This document shows, piece after piece, positions 1 through 7,848 of a stretch of DNA of 64,000 bases. The notes below the pieces were generated by a model, which was given only the letters and a program-made list of their open reading frames with translations, did not search any database and was not told where the DNA came from. Source of the stretch: Sphingobacteriales bacterium (GTDB taxonomy: Bacteria > Bacteroidota > Bacteroidia > Chitinophagales > JADIYW01); assembly GCA_016719635.1 (NCBI GenBank), contig JADJYT010000007.1, positions 242,746 to 306,745 on the forward strand, written 5' to 3'. The stretch's first letter is position 1; each line of letters begins with the position of its first letter. The position numbers and the translations under genes were made by a program.

Positions 1-218
1 TCCTGAAAGTAATCCTGTATGACTTCCTTCAGATGCCCGACAGAAAGAACCACGTCGCGGATGCCCTGATGGTGTAATTCTTTAAACAGATAATGTAAGA
101 AAGGTTTGCCATTGACAGGTGCCATAGGTTTAGGGACGTCTTTTACAACGGTACTTAGCCGGGTGCCGAAGCCTCCTGCAAGGATGATGGCCGGTGTGGT
201 ATGCTGGGTGGTTTTCAA
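1..218 (-). CDS. Heptose-1-phosphate nucleotidyltransferase, N-terminal part (HddC-like), cut by window edge
   Basis: The first 218 bases read on the minus strand as the N-terminus of a sugar-phosphate nucleotidyltransferase. The signature loop LAGGFGTRLSTVVKDVPKPM is visible, followed by APVNGKPFLHYLF. This is the nucleotide-binding loop of the family that includes D-glycero-D-manno-heptose 1-phosphate guanylyltransferase. The gene lies 17 bases after gmhA on the same strand, which supports a role in GDP-heptose supply for surface polysaccharide; that exact substrate is inferred from context. No in-frame ATG is present, so I place the start at a TTG (218..216). The C-terminus is outside the window. 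Another NTP-sugar transferase is the main alternative. Confidence 0.72.
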   Translation of the reverse strand, partial: MKTTQHTTPAIILAGGFGTRLSTVVKDVPKPMAPVNGKPFLHYLFKELHHQGIRDVVLSVGHLKEVIQDYFQ

Positions 219-235
219 GTCTTTTCGGGTGATGG

Positions 236-808
236 CTAAAATAATTTCTCTTCCACCAGCTGGCAGATGATATGCCCTACGGTGATATGGCATTCCTGAA
301 TTCTCGGCGTGTCACTAGAAGGAATGTTAATCAGGTAATCACAGAATTCTTTCATCTTGCCGCCGGTTTCACCGGTAAATCCGATGATAATCATTCCGCG
401 TTCTCTGGCTACCTTGAAGGCTTCCACGATATTGCCCGAATTGCCGGAGGTGGATAAACCAATCAACACGTCGCCCTTTCTTCCCTTCGCTTTTACGAGG
501 CGCGCAAAAACTTCATTATAGCTGTAGTCATTGGCTACGGCTGTCAGGTAGGAGGTATTGACATGCAAAGCTTCGGCATACAAGGGTTCTCTGTCGGTAT
601 AAAATCTTCCGGAAAATTCAGCGGCCAGATGCTGGGCATCAGCCGCGGAACCGCCATTGCCGCAGAACAAAACTTTACCGTCGTGCTTAAAGCAGGCGAC
701 AATGCTGTTGGAAACGTCTTCTATGGTTTGTATTAGTTTTCCATCTTCCGCCACTTGCTGCTTTACGGCAATGGAAGCTTTCAGGATGGCTTCAATCTGT
801 TGTTTCAT
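236..808 (-). CDS. gmhA: Sedoheptulose 7-phosphate isomerase GmhA
   Basis: 190 residues, the normal length for GmhA. It converts sedoheptulose 7-phosphate to D-glycero-D-manno-heptose 7-phosphate, the first step of ADP- or GDP-heptose synthesis. The SIS fold is shown by CGNGGSAADAQHLAAEFSGR near residues 49-68 and by the phosphate-binding STSGNSGN near 118-125. The C-terminal ECHITVGHIICQLVE carries the histidines typical of the family. It is followed by a heptose-1-phosphate nucleotidyltransferase, so the pair probably forms an activated-heptose operon. A TATATTTA promoter-like box lies only four bases before the ATG. Confidence 0.92.
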   Translation of the reverse strand: MKQQIEAILKASIAVKQQVAEDGKLIQTIEDVSNSIVACFKHDGKVLFCGNGGSAADAQHLAAEFSGRFYTDREPLYAEALHVNTSYLTAVANDYSYNEVFARLVKAKGRKGDVLIGLSTSGNSGNIVEAFKVARERGMIIIGFTGETGGKMKEFCDYLINIPSSDTPRIQECHITVGHIICQLVEEKLF

Positions 809-812
809 GCGG

Positions 813-820
813 TAAATATA
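813..820 (-). promoter_or_regulatory. -7-type promoter box upstream of gmhA
   Basis: On the minus strand TATATTTA lies four bases before the gmhA ATG, with TTGACA about 15 bases further upstream. It resembles the Bacteroidota TAnnTTTG box except for the last base. If used, transcription would start at or near the start codon. Inference from sequence only. Confidence 0.35.
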
Positions 821-872
821 GTGAATATGTCAATAGTGATGGGCAATTCATAAATTGTTTTTATCTTGTTTT

Positions 873-1526
873 ATGGGCTTCCTCGAATTAGATACATCTA
901 AAAGAATCATCCGGATTTCGTCCGCCATTATTTCCTATGGCAATGCCGCGGATTATGCCCTCACCAAACAGATATCGGATGAAATCGAAATGATGTGGAA
1001 TGAACCGGAAGGTATCGTGCTGCTGGGAAACAGATGGTTTCAGGTGCAGTTTCGTATCACCCCGCAGTACAATCACCTGATACGGGAAAACAGTATCCGG
1101 GAAAATAAGAATCCCGGGAACAATTATATCCGCATCGAAGCATTCGCCCGGCTGAATGTTTCCTGTGTGGATGCGGTGGGCAGCAATTCCGGCTATTTTA
1201 AGCTGGATAATTTGTATCCGGGCTCCACCACAGCCGCCCATGAATATGGCCATTCGTTAGGCCTAGACCATCCGTCGGATTTAAATCTGACAGGAAAGGG
1301 CGTACCGGGCATCATGTATCCGAGAGGGACGCTGGTGGATCCGGAATTTCAATACAACCCATTGGCAAAACCTGCTGAAGACGGCGGAACACTGAATCCG
1401 ATTTACCGAAAAGTGAAACAGGAAGATATCGAACATTTACAGTTAGACAGGCTACTGACAAAAAATATTTTTATTGTCGGCAGGTTTACCAATAGGTATC
1501 ATGAAGAGCAGGTGAAAGGAGTTTAA
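873..1526 (+). CDS. Metzincin-type zinc metalloprotease (matrixin-like)
   Basis: About 217 residues from the ATG at 873; a start at 855 is possible but adds only six residues. The zinc site HEYGHSLGLDH lies at residues 123-133 (H123, E124, H127, H133), followed by a Met-turn candidate GIMYPRG. The HExxHxxGxxH plus Met-turn pattern is that of metzincins and is closest to matrixin-like (M10) peptidases. No signal peptide, propeptide cysteine switch or sorting domain is visible, so it may be cytoplasmic or leave the cell by an unusual route. It converges on the nucleotidyltransferase remnant with a four-base overlap. Substrate unknown. Confidence 0.75.
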   Translation: MGFLELDTSKRIIRISSAIISYGNAADYALTKQISDEIEMMWNEPEGIVLLGNRWFQVQFRITPQYNHLIRENSIRENKNPGNNYIRIEAFARLNVSCVDAVGSNSGYFKLDNLYPGSTTAAHEYGHSLGLDHPSDLNLTGKGVPGIMYPRGTLVDPEFQYNPLAKPAEDGGTLNPIYRKVKQEDIEHLQLDRLLTKNIFIVGRFTNRYHEEQVKGV

Positions 1527-1979
1527 GATTTATTTTCTAATTGCTCAATATCATCCAGATCTTTGTATCTGCCGGCAGCCTTCCTGGACTCAATTAGATG
1601 TTTGTAATGAATAACCCTGACGGGAATGTCACCTATTTCATGAATTTCAGATTTATCATAAGCTTCATCAAAGACGACTCCTTTTAAATCTGTTAAGATG
1701 TTAATTCTGACGGGAATTCTTCCAAAAGAAAATACGTCTGATTCATTAGACAGGAAGTTTTGTTCAGTCATATCAAATGTAGACATCCCAAAATCAATAA
1801 AGGCTTTGCAAATTCGGTTATAGTTAGAATTTGTTTTTTCAACCCAAAGGTCTATATCTCCGGTTGTTCTGCTATAACCATGAATAATGACAGAATATCC
1901 GACTGCAAGGATATATTTTACAACAATTGTTAAATGCTCTAAGGAAATCCTGAAAGTCTTTGTTGAATATATTATTCAT
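1523..1979 (-). pseudogene. Frameshifted nucleotidyltransferase (MNT/DUF6036-like)
   Basis: The first part (from the ATG at 1979) reads MNNIFNKDFQDFLRAFNN. The frame then changes near 1921-1926 and continues as VVKYILAVGYSVIIHGYS and TTGDIDLWVEKTNSNYNR into the intact C-terminal part. Together they match the small Bacteroidota nucleotidyltransferases that start MNIFNKDFxxF and carry a GGYS...GDIDxW active site. Here the usual glycine pair reads VG rather than GG, while the metal-binding DxD (GDID) is kept. The single-base shift plus the altered motif suggest decay, though a sequencing indel cannot be excluded. Its ATG overlaps the stop of the upstream 65-residue ORF by one base, so the two were translationally coupled. 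Possibly a toxin-antitoxin-like pair. Confidence 0.65.
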
Positions 1980-2176
1980 TACTTTCTTTTAATCCTGAGA
2001 AAGAAAGTCTTATCCATCCTGGGCGGGTGATTGATGTCAAAATTATAGGCGGCGGCATTAAGGTAATAAGCCAAAGCCAGGCGTTCATTAACGGTCATAT
2101 TCTTATGATGTCGGGCATAATCTGCAGCGTCTTTGAAAGATTGCTTTGCAAAGGAATTCCTGTCTAGCTTAAACAT
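1979..2176 (-). CDS. Small conserved partner of the nucleotidyltransferase
   Basis: 65 residues from the ATG at 2176 (MFKLDRNSFAKQSFKDAADY). A TTG five codons upstream is also open, but the MFKLDR start fits the small Bacteroidota proteins that I recall being encoded directly before MNIFNKDF-type nucleotidyltransferases. Its middle, LALAYYLNAAAYNFDINHPP RMD, is the most conserved-looking part. It lies 18 bases after hflX on the same strand and overlaps the next gene by one base. No signal peptide or membrane segment. Function unknown; a regulatory or antitoxin-like partner role is an inference from the fixed gene pairing. Confidence 0.65.
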   Translation of the reverse strand: MFKLDRNSFAKQSFKDAADYARHHKNMTVNERLALAYYLNAAAYNFDINHPPRMDKTFFLRIKRK

Positions 2177-2194
2177 ACTTAAAAATAACAAAAA

Positions 2195-3379
2195 TTATCC
2201 GTAAAAACTACTTTTATACGGATAGCGTTTGTGGTACATATCCTGCACCATCAGAATCATCGTATTGCGCAGTTCGTCTATATTTTCCTTGTTGGTGGCG
2301 GAAATAAACACACAGTTGCAGTTCATCCAGGAGCGCATATTCTTTTCAAACTCTTCCGATAATTCCTTTTTGATTTCTTCCGGCAGGAACTTGTCAAAAT
2401 ATTTTTCCCGGTACAGGTCCATCTTGTTAAATACTATCAGCCTTGGCTGTTGGGTGACGCTCAGGTCGGAGAGGGTTTCATTCACCACGTTGATATGATC
2501 CCGGAAGTTTTCGTGCGAAGCATCCACCACATGAACAATGATGTCTGATTCTTTCGCTTCGTCTAGGGTGGATTTAAAACTTTCAATCAGGTTGTGCGGC
2601 AGTTTGCGGATAAACCCCACCGTGTCGCTCAGTAAAAAAGCGATATTGTCAATCACCACTTTTCGGACCGTGGTATCGAGAGTGGCAAACAGTTTATTTT
2701 CTGCCAGCACCTCGCTTTTACTCAGCAGATTCATGATGGTGGATTTGCCTACGTTCGTATATCCGACCAGTGCCACCCGTATCAGTTCGCCCCTGGTTTT
2801 TCTGCGGGTTTGCTCCTGTTTGTCGAGAATGAGGAGTTCCTGTTTCAGTCGCGCGATCTTGTCGTTGATGACCCGTCTGTCCGTTTCAATCTCTTTTTCA
2901 CCCGGTCCGCGCATCCCGATACCACCCCGCTGCCGCTCCAGGTGCGTCCACAAACCCTTCAAACGGGGTAATAAATATTGCAACTGGGCCAGTTCCACCT
3001 GCGAGCGGGCCTGTGCCGTTTGCGCACGCATGGCGAAGATATCAAGGATAAGGCTGGTTCTGTCTAAAATCTTGCACTTCAATTCTTCTTCGAGGTTGCG
3101 TTGCTGTGCAGGAGAGATCTCATCATCAATGATGACGGTATTGATATCCGCAAACTCTTTGTAGGTCTTGATTTCTTCCAGTTTCCCGGATCCGACAAAA
3201 TAACGGGTGTCAGGGTGTTTGAGCTTCTGGGTGAATTTCTTCACCGTCACCGCACCGGCGGTTTCTGCCAGAAATGCCAGTTCTTCCAAATATTCATCAA
3301 CCTGTTCGGCAGTTTGATTATCTCGGATGATGCCGACCAGTACGGCGCGTTCTTCTATATGCGGATTAACTTCAATCAT
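2195..3379 (-). CDS. hflX: GTPase HflX
   Basis: 394 residues. HflX is a ribosome-associated GTPase that splits or rescues stalled ribosomes. Seen here: N-terminal HflX domain with FVGSGKLEEI at 61-70, the glycine-rich GIGMRGPGE at 153-161, the P-loop GYTNVGKST at 206-214, DTVGF as the G3 region and NKMD as the G4 motif. Length and domain order are normal. It appears to head a minus-strand unit with the small partner ORF and the nucleotidyltransferase remnant. A TATCTTTG box lies about 30 bases before the ATG. Confidence 0.95.
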   Translation of the reverse strand: MIEVNPHIEERAVLVGIIRDNQTAEQVDEYLEELAFLAETAGAVTVKKFTQKLKHPDTRYFVGSGKLEEIKTYKEFADINTVIIDDEISPAQQRNLEEELKCKILDRTSLILDIFAMRAQTAQARSQVELAQLQYLLPRLKGLWTHLERQRGGIGMRGPGEKEIETDRRVINDKIARLKQELLILDKQEQTRRKTRGELIRVALVGYTNVGKSTIMNLLSKSEVLAENKLFATLDTTVRKVVIDNIAFLLSDTVGFIRKLPHNLIESFKSTLDEAKESDIIVHVVDASHENFRDHINVVNETLSDLSVTQQPRLIVFNKMDLYREKYFDKFLPEEIKKELSEEFEKNMRSWMNCNCVFISATNKENIDELRNTMILMVQDMYHKRYPYKSSFYG

Positions 3380-3728
3380 TATTTATTGTCAACTATGCGG
3401 GCTGAAGTGCAAAGATATAAAATAAAAATGGTCAGCTGCTTTTGGCATGCCGGCCAGATATATGGAATTATACCAAAGTGACATTATGATTATATCCACA
3501 AAAAAAATAATCATTTTTCTAAACACACAGGCACATAGGTTTTAGATGCTAAAAAAAAAAAGACAGTAGAATTTGTTCTGGAAATAATAGAAAAACATAG
3601 GTGTACGTTTTGCGTACACCTATGTGTACTTTAACATACCTAGTATATACTACAGAACGCATTGCTGTATAAATTTTCTATGTGCCTATGTGTTATAAAA
3701 TTAGTCTATTTTGTAATTCAAGTTGGAA
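3380..3728. repeat. Gene-free spacer with nested inverted repeats
   Basis: About 350 bases between hflX and the next gene hold no ORF. At 3595-3607 and 3613-3625 there is a perfect 13-base inverted repeat (ACATAGGTGTACG / its complement) around the five-base loop TTTTG. An outer pair, ACACACAGGCACATAG (3523-3538) and CTATGTGCCTATGTGT (3678-3693), is complementary with one mismatch. Between them ACAGTAGAATTTGTTCTG and CAGAACGCATTGCTGT are partly complementary. The whole 3523-3693 block can therefore fold as one long imperfect hairpin. No T-tract follows the inner stem, so it is not a canonical terminator. It could be a palindromic interspersed repeat or miniature element. Confidence 0.6.
3410..3417 (-). 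promoter_or_regulatory. TAnnTTTG promoter box of hflX
   Basis: On the minus strand TATCTTTG is an exact match to the Bacteroidota -7 consensus TAnnTTTG, 30 bases upstream of the hflX ATG. No convincing -33 TTTG is seen. Motif match only. Confidence 0.45.
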
Positions 3729-4133
3729 TTACAGGTGCTTAATCTTGAAATTCCGGATAGCCGTGCTGTCATTTTCGCTGTGGTCTTCTGCATGTATCGT
3801 GATTCTGTAATCAACGGTACCTACAACTACCGGAAGCTTAAATTTCTCGCTGATATTGAGGGAATTCACTTCCTGGTGTGATTCAGGTATGTATAGCAAG
3901 GTATCACTACCATCCGGTTTTGAAATCAGTAATGAGTACGCATGTAAATCCTCATCCGTAATGACAGCCGTTACAGTTGAAGAATCAATAGCAGTCATTT
4001 GCATGATTTCCTCATTTTCCGCAGGAGATGAGATGGTAATGGAAGGAGGTGTAATGTCTTCAGCAGCTTTCTTGCAGCTGGAAATGTTGAACGCTGTCAG
4101 AGTGATTAAAAATGGAATGATTGTTTTACGCAT
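3729..4133 (-). CDS. Small lipoprotein (DUF4625-like, uncertain)
   Basis: 134 residues with a signal peptide ending in a lipobox (NISSC, lipid-attachment cysteine at residue 20), then DITPPSITISSPAENEEI, a typical start of an Ig-like or cadherin-like beta domain in Bacteroidota envelope proteins. The rest (DLHAYSLLIS..., DYRITIHAEDHSENDST) fits a beta-sandwich of the DUF4625 type, but I cannot confirm that family. It is the last gene of a minus-strand trio (5518 to 3729) with a cysteine-rich membrane barrel and a small Cys-rich protein, which suggests an envelope metal-response role; this is inference. Confidence 0.6.
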   Translation of the reverse strand: MRKTIIPFLITLTAFNISSCKKAAEDITPPSITISSPAENEEIMQMTAIDSSTVTAVITDEDLHAYSLLISKPDGSDTLLYIPESHQEVNSLNISEKFKLPVVVGTVDYRITIHAEDHSENDSTAIRNFKIKHL

Positions 4134-4156
4134 GTTTGTTGATTTTTAAAGTGTGA

Positions 4157-5107
4157 TTAGTTTTTAGGAATGGAAAGATTTGTTTCATTTATTTTCTTTG
4201 ATTTCTTTTGCGGCAACTGATATTTCAGCAGACAATTGAATCCGGAGAGTTGCAGAATGTTTCCATCTGATGTTTTTTGAGCGAGCGGATGGGTGGCGCT
4301 TGCGGAGAACGTAATGTCCCTGACCGTAAATTGTAACCCGTAATTGAGTGCCAGGTTCCATGCCCCCAACTTTTTCTGTAAAATGTTATTGCGGATATTT
4401 TTATCCTGTACATTTACACCTAATCCTACGGATGGAATCAAAATAAAGTGCTTCACATAGGCGGAGTAATTGGCAGAAACCTGATAGCTGTATTGATTGC
4501 CATAGGTCACCTGTTGTTTATTTTTGAGGTTAATTTTAATCAGTACATTATTTACCAACCCCCAGTTCTTGACACTCAGGCTATAGGCAGAAGAGAACAG
4601 GAATCCCACGGCTTGTGTGCCGAAGTTGAAGTCCTGCAATAACAAGTTTTCAGATACTTTCTTATTGCCTGTTGGAAAACTCAGACCAAATCCTGCGTTT
4701 ATTAAGTGCCCTGCCTTTCTGGAAAATGGGGGGCGTTGCCATACCCGGAAGTTGGAGAGCAGGATAAAATCACCTATTCCGGCTTTCTTTTCTTGTAATT
4801 TCGGTGTATTGGCATCTAATTTCAGGTAATCATTTATAATCCATAAAACCGGTAAAGAGGCTCTTAAATCCACCCATCTGGCGGGGGCATAGGACACATA
4901 AAAATTTTGTGTGACAATCTGAGTTCGTTTTGCATTAAAATCTGAAGCCAGATGTTTGTAATTTCTGTATTGCACGGATGTACCTATTGAATTTTGCGGT
5001 TGTAATGAAAGTACATCCGCATTCAGGACGGTGGGTGAACATCCGCAGAAATCACACGCATACAGGCTGTTTATACAGCACATGGCGGCTAATAGATACT
5101 TATACAT
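4157..5107 (-). CDS. Outer-membrane beta-barrel-like protein with CDFCGC motif
   Basis: 316 residues. A signal peptide (MYKYLLAAMCCINSLYA) is followed directly by CDFCGCSP, a cysteine cluster placed at the mature N-terminus. The rest alternates aromatic and polar residues in strands (IGTSVQYRNY, FYVSYAPARWVDLRASLP, LINAGFGLSFPTG), as in outer-membrane barrels of the putative transporter/Phenol_MetA_deg type. CDxCGC starts of this kind occur in Bacteroidota genes next to metal-uptake or metal-resistance loci; the metal link is inference. It lies 30 bases after the upstream 126-residue gene and 23 bases before the lipoprotein gene. Confidence 0.65.
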   Translation of the reverse strand: MYKYLLAAMCCINSLYACDFCGCSPTVLNADVLSLQPQNSIGTSVQYRNYKHLASDFNAKRTQIVTQNFYVSYAPARWVDLRASLPVLWIINDYLKLDANTPKLQEKKAGIGDFILLSNFRVWQRPPFSRKAGHLINAGFGLSFPTGNKKVSENLLLQDFNFGTQAVGFLFSSAYSLSVKNWGLVNNVLIKINLKNKQQVTYGNQYSYQVSANYSAYVKHFILIPSVGLGVNVQDKNIRNNILQKKLGAWNLALNYGLQFTVRDITFSASATHPLAQKTSDGNILQLSGFNCLLKYQLPQKKSKKINETNLSIPKN

Positions 5108-5137
5108 GATAGTAGTTGTTTTAGGTGTAAAAATAAT

Positions 5138-5518
5138 TTAACCTAAAACGGAGGGAGGTTTTATCAGGGAAGTGCGAATTCCGTCTAAAAGCACGAATCT
5201 GTAGAAACTATTTAATACTTTATTGGCAGGAAGTCCGGCAAGTGTGATTTGTTGAATCTTATGGCAGAGAATCTCTACCTCTTTCACCTTAAGATGGAAT
5301 GTTGCAAAAGGGTTAGAAGTATTTTCTTTTTCGGATTTTGCTATCGTTTTGTTTAAATGACATTTGCCAAGACAACAGGAACCGGCAACATTTTTATTGA
5401 CACAATATTTTTCAGTAATCTCTTTTTCATTCAGCTTATACAGCAGGAATATAGTAGCCTGCTGCATGGTGGAAAGCAAAAAGAAGACAGAGAAAGCTAT
5501 GGTAATAATGGACTTCAT
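5138..5518 (-). CDS. Small membrane-anchored Cys-rich protein
   Basis: 126 residues from the ATG at 5518; a TTG three codons earlier overlaps the promoter box. The N-terminal hydrophobic stretch (IITIAFSVFFLLSTMQQATIF) is an anchor, followed by YCVNKNVAGSCCLGKCHLNK. That matches the CxN..(5-7)..C.GKCxLxK signature of small Bacteroidota envelope proteins often found before TonB receptors or metal-response genes. Only the signature supports a family call. It heads the trio 5518-3729. A TACCTTTG box ends six bases before the ATG. Confidence 0.6.
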   Translation of the reverse strand: MKSIITIAFSVFFLLSTMQQATIFLLYKLNEKEITEKYCVNKNVAGSCCLGKCHLNKTIAKSEKENTSNPFATFHLKVKEVEILCHKIQQITLAGLPANKVLNSFYRFVLLDGIRTSLIKPPSVLG

Positions 5519-5524
5519 TCCATG

Positions 5525-5532
5525 CAAAGGTA
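5525..5532 (-). promoter_or_regulatory. TAnnTTTG box upstream of the Cys-rich trio
   Basis: Minus-strand TACCTTTG is an exact TAnnTTTG match and ends six bases before the ATG at 5518, so the mRNA could have almost no leader. Confidence 0.4.
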
Positions 5533-5592
5533 ACTTAAATTAATAGGACAGGCTTATAATTTTAATCATGTCAAGAAGGCGAAGAAGGGAGT

Positions 5593-6852
5593 CTATCTTG
5601 CCGCCGCTTCACTGTAAGGACGTACGGTTGCACCGGTATAAACCTGACGTGGTCTTCCGATAGGTTCCTTGTTCTCCTTCATCTCTTTCCATTGGGCCAC
5701 CCATCCCGGCAACCGTCCTAATGCGAATAAAGGAGTGAACATATCTGTCGGGAAGCCGATGGCATTGTATATGATGCCTGAGTAGAAATCAACATTCGGA
5801 TATAATTTTCGGTCGACGAAATAACTGTCATGCAGTGCAGCCTGCTCCAGTTCCATCGCAATAGTGAGCTTTTTATCAGTGATGCCTAAGTCACCCAATA
5901 CTTCATCACAGGATTTCTTGATGATTTTAGCACGGGGATCGAAATTTTTATAAACGCGATGTCCAAATCCCATTAATCGAAAACCGGAAGTTTTGTCTTT
6001 TGCCAGGGCTACAAACTTAGCGGTATTACCACCGTCTTTCTCTATAGCCTCCAATTGCTCCAGTACTGCCTGATTGGCACCGCCGTGCAATGGTCCCCAC
6101 AAGGCGGAGATGCCTGCGGAAACAGATGCATACACGTTCGCGTTGGAAGACCCTGCCATTCTAACGGTGGACGTAGAGCAGTTTTGCTCATGGTCAGCAT
6201 GAAGAATCAGTAATTTATCCATTGCTTCCGTAACAACCGCAGATGATTGTTTGCCGAAAGCCATATTCATGAAATTGGAGACGTAGTCCAGGCTCTTATC
6301 ATTTGGTACAAAATCTAGTCCCTGAGAGTTTCTCATGACCATTGCCACCAATACCGGAAACTTTGCCAATATATTGATAATCGTTTCTTCCGTAACCTTA
6401 GCGGCATCTTTAGCATATACTCCGGAGAGTGCCAGTGTTGCAACCGCTAACTGAGCCATAGGATGAGTGGATTTCGGCAGTGCTCTTAACAGGGTGCCAA
6501 TCTCCTCCGGAACATCTGAATTCGTCTGCAATTTTGCATTAAATTCGTTAAGTTGGGCAGTAGTCGGCAGTTCGCCGTTTAACAACAGATATGCAACTTC
6601 CGTAAAATTTGATTTTTCCGCCAATTCGGCAATTTCATAACCGCGGTAGCGTAAGATGCCGAGCTCGCCGTCTAAAAAGGTGATGGCACTTTTGGTAGCG
6701 CCTGTATTTTTATATCCAAAATCCAACGTAACTAATCCTGTATCATCTCTCAGGTTGGCAATATCCATTGCAGGTTCGTTTTCAGTACCTATTACGATAG
6801 GACATTCACTCGACTGACCGTTGTACGAAATGATGATTTTATCTTCTGCCAT
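5593..6852 (-). CDS. gltA: Citrate synthase
   Basis: 419 residues, the length of bacterial type II citrate synthases. It condenses acetyl-CoA and oxaloacetate in the TCA cycle. Seen here: LILHADHEQNCSTSTVRMAG and WGPLHGGANQAVLEQL with active-site histidines, GFGHRVYKNFDPRA with the third active-site region, and the C-terminal PIGRPRQVYTG. The N-terminal domain (residues 5-50) is the beta-rich extension seen in gram-negative enzymes. Monocistronic: 75 bases separate it from the PstS-like gene downstream and it has its own upstream spacer. Confidence 0.96.
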   Translation of the reverse strand: MAEDKIIISYNGQSSECPIVIGTENEPAMDIANLRDDTGLVTLDFGYKNTGATKSAITFLDGELGILRYRGYEIAELAEKSNFTEVAYLLLNGELPTTAQLNEFNAKLQTNSDVPEEIGTLLRALPKSTHPMAQLAVATLALSGVYAKDAAKVTEETIINILAKFPVLVAMVMRNSQGLDFVPNDKSLDYVSNFMNMAFGKQSSAVVTEAMDKLLILHADHEQNCSTSTVRMAGSSNANVYASVSAGISALWGPLHGGANQAVLEQLEAIEKDGGNTAKFVALAKDKTSGFRLMGFGHRVYKNFDPRAKIIKKSCDEVLGDLGITDKKLTIAMELEQAALHDSYFVDRKLYPNVDFYSGIIYNAIGFPTDMFTPLFALGRLPGWVAQWKEMKENKEPIGRPRQVYTGATVRPYSEAAAR

Positions 6853-6927
6853 AACTCGAATTGTGTCTATAAAAATACAAAAAGAATAGGGATTGAAAGT
6901 TAAGATATTATTATAAGGGGCAACGTC

Positions 6928-7848
6928 TTAATTTGATTTGAGATTGTCCAGAATATTTATTGTGCGTGTTGGCATGAAACGGGGAACCAAACCTGCCTTT
7001 AATAATATTTTACCGGATCTTTCCCTGCAGAGAAAATTGCTGAAACCCCTGCCCGTTAATTCAGGATTATTGCCTAATACGATCGTTAGCGATTGTTGTA
7101 ACGGGTAGCTAAAGGTATAGATGCTTGACTGCGAAATGGCAGCGAAAGTGGAGTCCTGCCGAATGTCCAATACTTTCACTTTTGATAATACAGCATCCCT
7201 GTTCCTGTCGTCTTCATCACTGATCATATTAAAAGGAATAAACCCTATGGTATTGGTATTTCCCGCTATGTATGTTGCAACTTCCGTCGCATTATTAACC
7301 ACAAAGGCGTTCTTAAATAACGCTCTATCTATGGAGGCTTTATGCATAATCAGTTTGGCTATGCCGGAACGCTGATTGTCAAACACTAATTTGAGTGGTG
7401 ATGAAGGATTCAGGTAATTTTTCAAGGTGGACATATCCAGGATAGAATCCTTGAAACTTTTATTGGCAATGACGGCAACGGCATTGTAAGCAAATGTTTG
7501 TGCGGTAATCTTCACTGTCTGGTTTTGCTGGCTGGTGGCCGTTTCTTCCTCCGTCAGGGTTCTGCTGATGATCATTGATTTGATGTCACCGTTTATGAAG
7601 TCGGTTATGATTCTATCCTGAGGCTGGAAGTTTAAAATTACTCTGGCGTTTTTATGTTCGAATTCATAAATCTGCACTAATTGCTGCAGGATGTCTTTAA
7701 GGTTTTCATCAGTTGCAATCGTAATTGTACCGCTGTTCCATTCATTGGAAATGCTTTCTTTCTCCGTCAACTTCATTTTACACGATAGCAGCAGTGTAGA
7801 TGTCAGGAACAAATAAACAGCCAAAGGAAGCAGGTTCTTACTCTTCAT
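6928..7848 (-). CDS. PstS-like periplasmic binding lipoprotein
   Basis: 306 residues. The lipoprotein signal peptide ends in LLLSC (cysteine 23). The body resembles the PstS/phosphate-binding (PBP-like) fold: GTITIATDENLKDILQQLV near 40-58, FAYNAVAVIANKSF near 115-128, FDNQRSGIAKLI near 154-165, TNTIGFIPFNMIS near 198-210. No pst transporter genes are nearby. It overlaps the 67-residue membrane gene by 11 bases and follows the tonB-exb operon, an arrangement suggesting a role in TonB-dependent uptake or energy coupling rather than classical phosphate import. Role unproven. Confidence 0.75.
   Translation of the reverse strand: MKSKNLLPLAVYLFLTSTLLLSCKMKLTEKESISNEWNSGTITIATDENLKDILQQLVQIYEFEHKNARVILNFQPQDRIITDFINGDIKSMIISRTLTEEETATSQQNQTVKITAQTFAYNAVAVIANKSFKDSILDMSTLKNYLNPSSPLKLVFDNQRSGIAKLIMHKASIDRALFKNAFVVNNATEVATYIAGNTNTIGFIPFNMISDEDDRNRDAVLSKVKVLDIRQDSTFAAISQSSIYTFSYPLQQSLTIVLGNNPELTGRGFSNFLCRERSGKILLKAGLVPRFMPTRTINILDNLKSN

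Noticed and set aside
2538..3164. 208-codon plus-strand ORF opposite hflX
   Set aside because: Serine/arginine-rich composition and exact position over the conserved GTPase show it is a reverse-frame shadow.
7121..7375. 84-codon plus-strand ORF over the PstS-like gene
   Set aside because: Antisense shadow without start context or motif.
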